Shown here in pieces: positions 60,619 through 62,966 of a stretch of 62,966 nucleotides of DNA. Positions within the stretch are counted from its first letter, which is position 1; each line of letters begins with the position of its first letter. The notes beneath the pieces are model-generated. The model did no database searches. It had not been told where the DNA came from and was given only the letters and a program-made list of their open reading frames with translations. This stretch comes from a virus. The position numbers were made by a program, and so were the translations under genes. The stretch is taken from IMG/VR virus record IMGVR_UViG_3300025864_000015, positions 1-62,966 of that record. One strand, given 5' to 3'.

Positions 60619-61980
60619 TCACAGGTACGGCGGGAAGTCGCCCGCGTGATCGTCCGGCCAGCCCCAGTAGACGAACTCGTCGGTTAGCTCCTCGCCGGCG
60701 CAGTCGGTATGCGGCTGGTCTGCCGGGACGTGCGCGACGCTGATGCCTTCGGGGTAGATCGGCGTGTGCACCATGACCTCGTCGTAGTCGTCGTAGATGT
60801 CTTCGTAGCCAATCGGCACGGGGTACTCGACGAGGCTTTCGGCGGCGGTCGGGATACGGATGATCGCTGTTCCGCCGCCGCCCTTCGGGCCGGGGTTCAG
60901 CCCGTAGTTGCCCCTCGCCCCGCTGCCGCCGCCGCCCTTGCCGTCCACGCCCGCCTCGCCGCCTTCGCCGCCGCCGCCGTATCCGGCGTTCCCGGTCATA
61001 TAGCCCCAGTTATTCGGCCGCTCTGTGCCCGCGCCGCCGCCGCCGAACCACGGCACCCAGCGCCAGTTCGCCTCTTTGTAGAGGTGGTACTCGAGGCCGG
61101 TGCCCGGCCCTTGGAACCAGCCGGCGATATCGCAGGGCCGCCCGATGCCTCCGTTCGGCATGTCGCCGCCGTAGGCGGGCCACCATGAACCGCCACCGCC
61201 GCCAGCGGTGCGCCGATACATGGACGTTGACCCGCTGCCCGCGTGGCCCCAGTGCCCTTGATCGCCATGCGTGTTGAGGGCTCCGTCTTGATGGCCAAAC
61301 CAAATCATGTAGGCCTGGTACCGGTCCCACGGGGCCACGTCGTTCGAGGTTTCTACCCACAGGCCGCCGGGAGGTACGGTCCTGTCGGCGAACTCCCCGC
61401 CCAGCGGCCACGGCCCGCCGCCGCCGCCGCTGCCGCCGCCGCTGGGGCCGTAGTAAATCTCGTCCTCCGTTCCGTAGCCCGCGCGCGACCCCCACTGCGA
61501 GCTGCCGTAGCCGCCGCCGTGGGCCACTAGCCCAGAGAAGCTCGAATCGCCGCCTTGGTTGCCCTGCGCGGCCCGGTAGGCGACCTCCGCGCCGCCCGCG
61601 CCCACGATCACGTCGCCCGAGGTGATGTCGACGTCATGTTCGTCGAGGAAGCCTCCCGCACCGCCGCCGCCGCCCTGAACGCCGCCGCCGCCGGAGCCGC
61701 CGCCGGCGACGAGGAGCACGTCGGCCGTCACAAGTGACCTCTCGTGCAACAACTGGAACCTGTCGGACTGGCGGAACGTGTAGACCGTCCAGCCGGTCGC
61801 ACCCCCGTAGTAGTTGGGGAAGACGTTGACGAGAGCCGCGTTCACGTCGCGGTGGATGCCGAAGATGGAACTTCCGCCGAGGATCGAGCCGGCGCCGATG
61901 CCGAGTCCGTTGGAGTCGCGCCGCACCGAGAAGCCGGGCTGTACGCCGCTGCCGCCGGGGACGACGATATCGAGGCTCAT
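60619..61980 (-). CDS. Glycine-rich tail protein
   Basis: 453 residues from ATG 61980 (ATGA overlap with the upstream fibre gene). After 85 residues comes VTADVLLVAGGGSGGGGVQG, then VDITSGDVIVGAGGAEVAYR, the glycine-rich domain found in phage receptor-binding and tail proteins. Poly-Gly segments recur to about residue 390 (YGGGGEGGEAGVDGKGGGGS). It ends in an acidic, aromatic tail (IGYEDIYDDYDEVMVHTPIY). Polyglycine-sandwich folds of this kind form adhesin tips in some phages. Confidence 0.82.
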   Translation of the reverse strand: MSLDIVVPGGSGVQPGFSVRRDSNGLGIGAGSILGGSSIFGIHRDVNAALVNVFPNYYGGATGWTVYTFRQSDRFQLLHERSLVTADVLLVAGGGSGGGGVQGGGGGAGGFLDEHDVDITSGDVIVGAGGAEVAYRAAQGNQGGDSSFSGLVAHGGGYGSSQWGSRAGYGTEDEIYYGPSGGGSGGGGGPWPLGGEFADRTVPPGGLWVETSNDVAPWDRYQAYMIWFGHQDGALNTHGDQGHWGHAGSGSTSMYRRTAGGGGGSWWPAYGGDMPNGGIGRPCDIAGWFQGPGTGLEYHLYKEANWRWVPWFGGGGAGTERPNNWGYMTGNAGYGGGGEGGEAGVDGKGGGGSGARGNYGLNPGPKGGGGTAIIRIPTAAESLVEYPVPIGYEDIYDDYDEVMVHTPIYPEGISVAHVPADQPHTDCAGEELTDEFVYWGWPDDHAGDFPPYL

Positions 61981-62832
61981 GCCGTGTTCCCCGAGGTACG
62001 CGAGGCGACCTCGAAGGTGTCCGGCGAGCTGCGCGCGCCCTGGTCGGTCGACCATCCCTGCAAGTCGCTGGTCACGTAGCAGCGCCGGAAGCCGCGGTGG
62101 TCGCGAAGCTTCGTCATCGGCCCGGCATAGGTGAGTGTCCAGCCGGCCGTCGAGCCGACGTTCTTCTGCCGACTCTCCAGTCTGCCACGGAAGGTCTGCC
62201 CGCCGCAGACAATAACGCAGTCGGAGTACATCGCCGGAGCCGAGCCGCCGCCGAGTATGGCGGTGTCGATCGTCGCGGCGATGAAGCCGCCGTGGTCGGA
62301 GAGGTCGATGGAGACGTCGAGGATGCCAGCGCGGTGCGTCAGCCCTTCGATACCGAGGGCGAAGCCGTGGCGGTAGAAGATGTCGGGCTTGATGAGGCCG
62401 GTCTCCCGCGCCGGCAGAGCCTCCCCGACAGACGCAAGGCGCGCGGCGCTGCCGGTGAAGATCGCGCCGAACGCGGCCATAGGTCCGACGTAGGCGTTGC
62501 CGAGATGTGGGCGCTGCGTCGTCGTAAGCGTGGCGGTGCCGTAGCGGGCGCGCAGGTTCGAGGGGCTGGTGAGGTGGGCGCGTCCGGCGATGGTGACGCT
62601 GCCGTGGGAGACCAGTTCGTTGTCGAAGTAAGCGTGCCCGGACAGCGAAACCGCCCCATGCGCGCTAAAGGGGTTGTCGGAATACAGAAAGGCATGGGCG
62701 GAAAGCGAGATGGTCCCGTGCGCGCGGAGCAGTTCCTCCCTGACCGCGATGACCGCCATGATGCCGTAGATGCTTGGCGGGCTGCCGCCCGTCACTGCCT
62801 GGGTGATATCACCAGATGCGCTGCTCGCGCTC
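61977..62832 (-). CDS. Tail fibre/tip protein, C-terminal part (continues from 662-1)
   Basis: Second part of the gene that starts at 662; residues about 221-505. A GTG at 62795 is not the start, since the frame is open across the contig join. Around residues 250-320 there are short repeats (RAHGTISLSAHAF, SAHGAVSLSGHAYF, VSHGSVTIAGRAHL). The rest is beta-rich (LDVSIDLSDHGGFIAATIDT; CVIVCGGQTFRGRLESRQKN) and resembles tail baseplate proteins. Confidence 0.82.
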
Positions 62833-62958
62833 CTTCGCGCCGTGCGGAGAGTGAAGCGGGACGTCCCGTTGAATGTCGTGTTAGCGACCGTCGTCGTCCA
62901 GGAGGGGTCATCCGTGGCAAGGGCCGGCGCGGCGATGCCCGTTATCCCGGCTCCCGTC
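62833..62958. repeat. Terminal direct repeat, right copy
   Basis: Identical to 1-126. The last 8 bases (62959-62966, TTGTCCGT) do not match bases 127-134 (GAGTACAG), so they are either a sequencing/assembly end artefact or a minor variant. Confidence 0.93.
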
Positions 62959-62966
62959 TTGTCCGT

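Noticed and set aside
61380-61720. Apparent CGG/CCG triplet repeats suggestive of a repeat array
   Set aside because: They simply encode the polyglycine tracts of the tail protein; units are irregular and there are no spacers, so this is not a CRISPR or satellite.

Overview
The window is one complete, circularly permuted genome of a temperate tailed phage. Bases 1-126 recur at 62833-62958, so the unit is about 62,832 bp, and one gene reads through the join (662 down to 1, then 62832 down to 61977). The DNA looks clearly GC-rich (my estimate, roughly 60-65%). Starts are very often GTG, and dozens of gene junctions are ATGA or GTGA overlaps. The head and tail proteins are HK97/siphovirus type: P27-like TerS, HK97 portal, S78 protease, HK97 capsid, tape measure. 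With a CHAP lysin and no mycolate esterase, this suggests a Caudoviricetes siphovirus of a high-GC Gram-positive host, probably actinobacterial. The host is an inference.

Layout: (1) The late operon is on the minus strand. It runs from a promoter near 21.37 kb down through HNH genes, terminase, portal, a striking histidine-repeat fibre protein, protease, capsid, connectors, two tail-tube paralogues, frameshifted tail chaperones and tape measure. It then passes through position 1 to the tail tip and glycine-rich tail proteins, ending at a hairpin at 59.30 kb. (2) 59.25-58.0 kb is a lysis-like cluster: coiled-coil/TM protein, 24-residue TM peptide and papain-like protease. A second minus operon (57.9-50.7 kb) starts with a CHAP lysin and carries a metallophosphoesterase, a DNA adenine/N4-cytosine methyltransferase, an AP2-HNH endonuclease and many small zinc proteins. 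A third (50.3-48.2 kb) has a secreted transglycosylase, micro-ORFs and an r1t-like holin. (3) At 47.2-47.4 kb two good sigma70-type promoters diverge around a 16-bp palindrome. Rightward lie a small HTH-like protein and a membrane-anchored exported protein (lysogeny side). Leftward lies the long early operon (47.2-31.9 kb): RecE-like exonuclease, partner ssDNA-annealing-type protein, chimeric SSB, cytosine methyltransferase, two paralogous replication proteins, helicase-loader-like protein, DUF5131, ASCH, a radical SAM enzyme and a Vsr/DUF559-like nuclease. (4) 29.6-25.7 kb is an RNA-repair operon: RtcB RNA ligase, an RlaP-like nucleotidyltransferase and a CCA-adding enzyme with HD domain, preceded by three small proteins. 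It is divergent from four small genes and a tyrosine integrase (30.8-31.9 kb). (5) 21.6-24.9 kb is a plus-strand cluster of mostly unknown small genes, including LPD29- and DUF1003-like proteins. It is followed by a 650-bp non-coding region with repeats and an excisionase-like gene.

How it fits together: integrase and Xis would handle integration and excision, and the 47.3-kb switch would choose lysogeny or early expression. The early operon supplies replication and recombination. Four operon heads share a 13-bp motif (CAACTSCTTGTAG, then 21 nt, then an AT-rich hexamer), a candidate phage-specific promoter class that would co-ordinate the RNA-repair, lysis, accessory and virion operons. The RNA-repair trio is the most notable system. 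It could rebuild tRNAs cut by host anticodon nucleases or trimmed at the 3' end. All functional calls rest on motif reading; no database search was possible.
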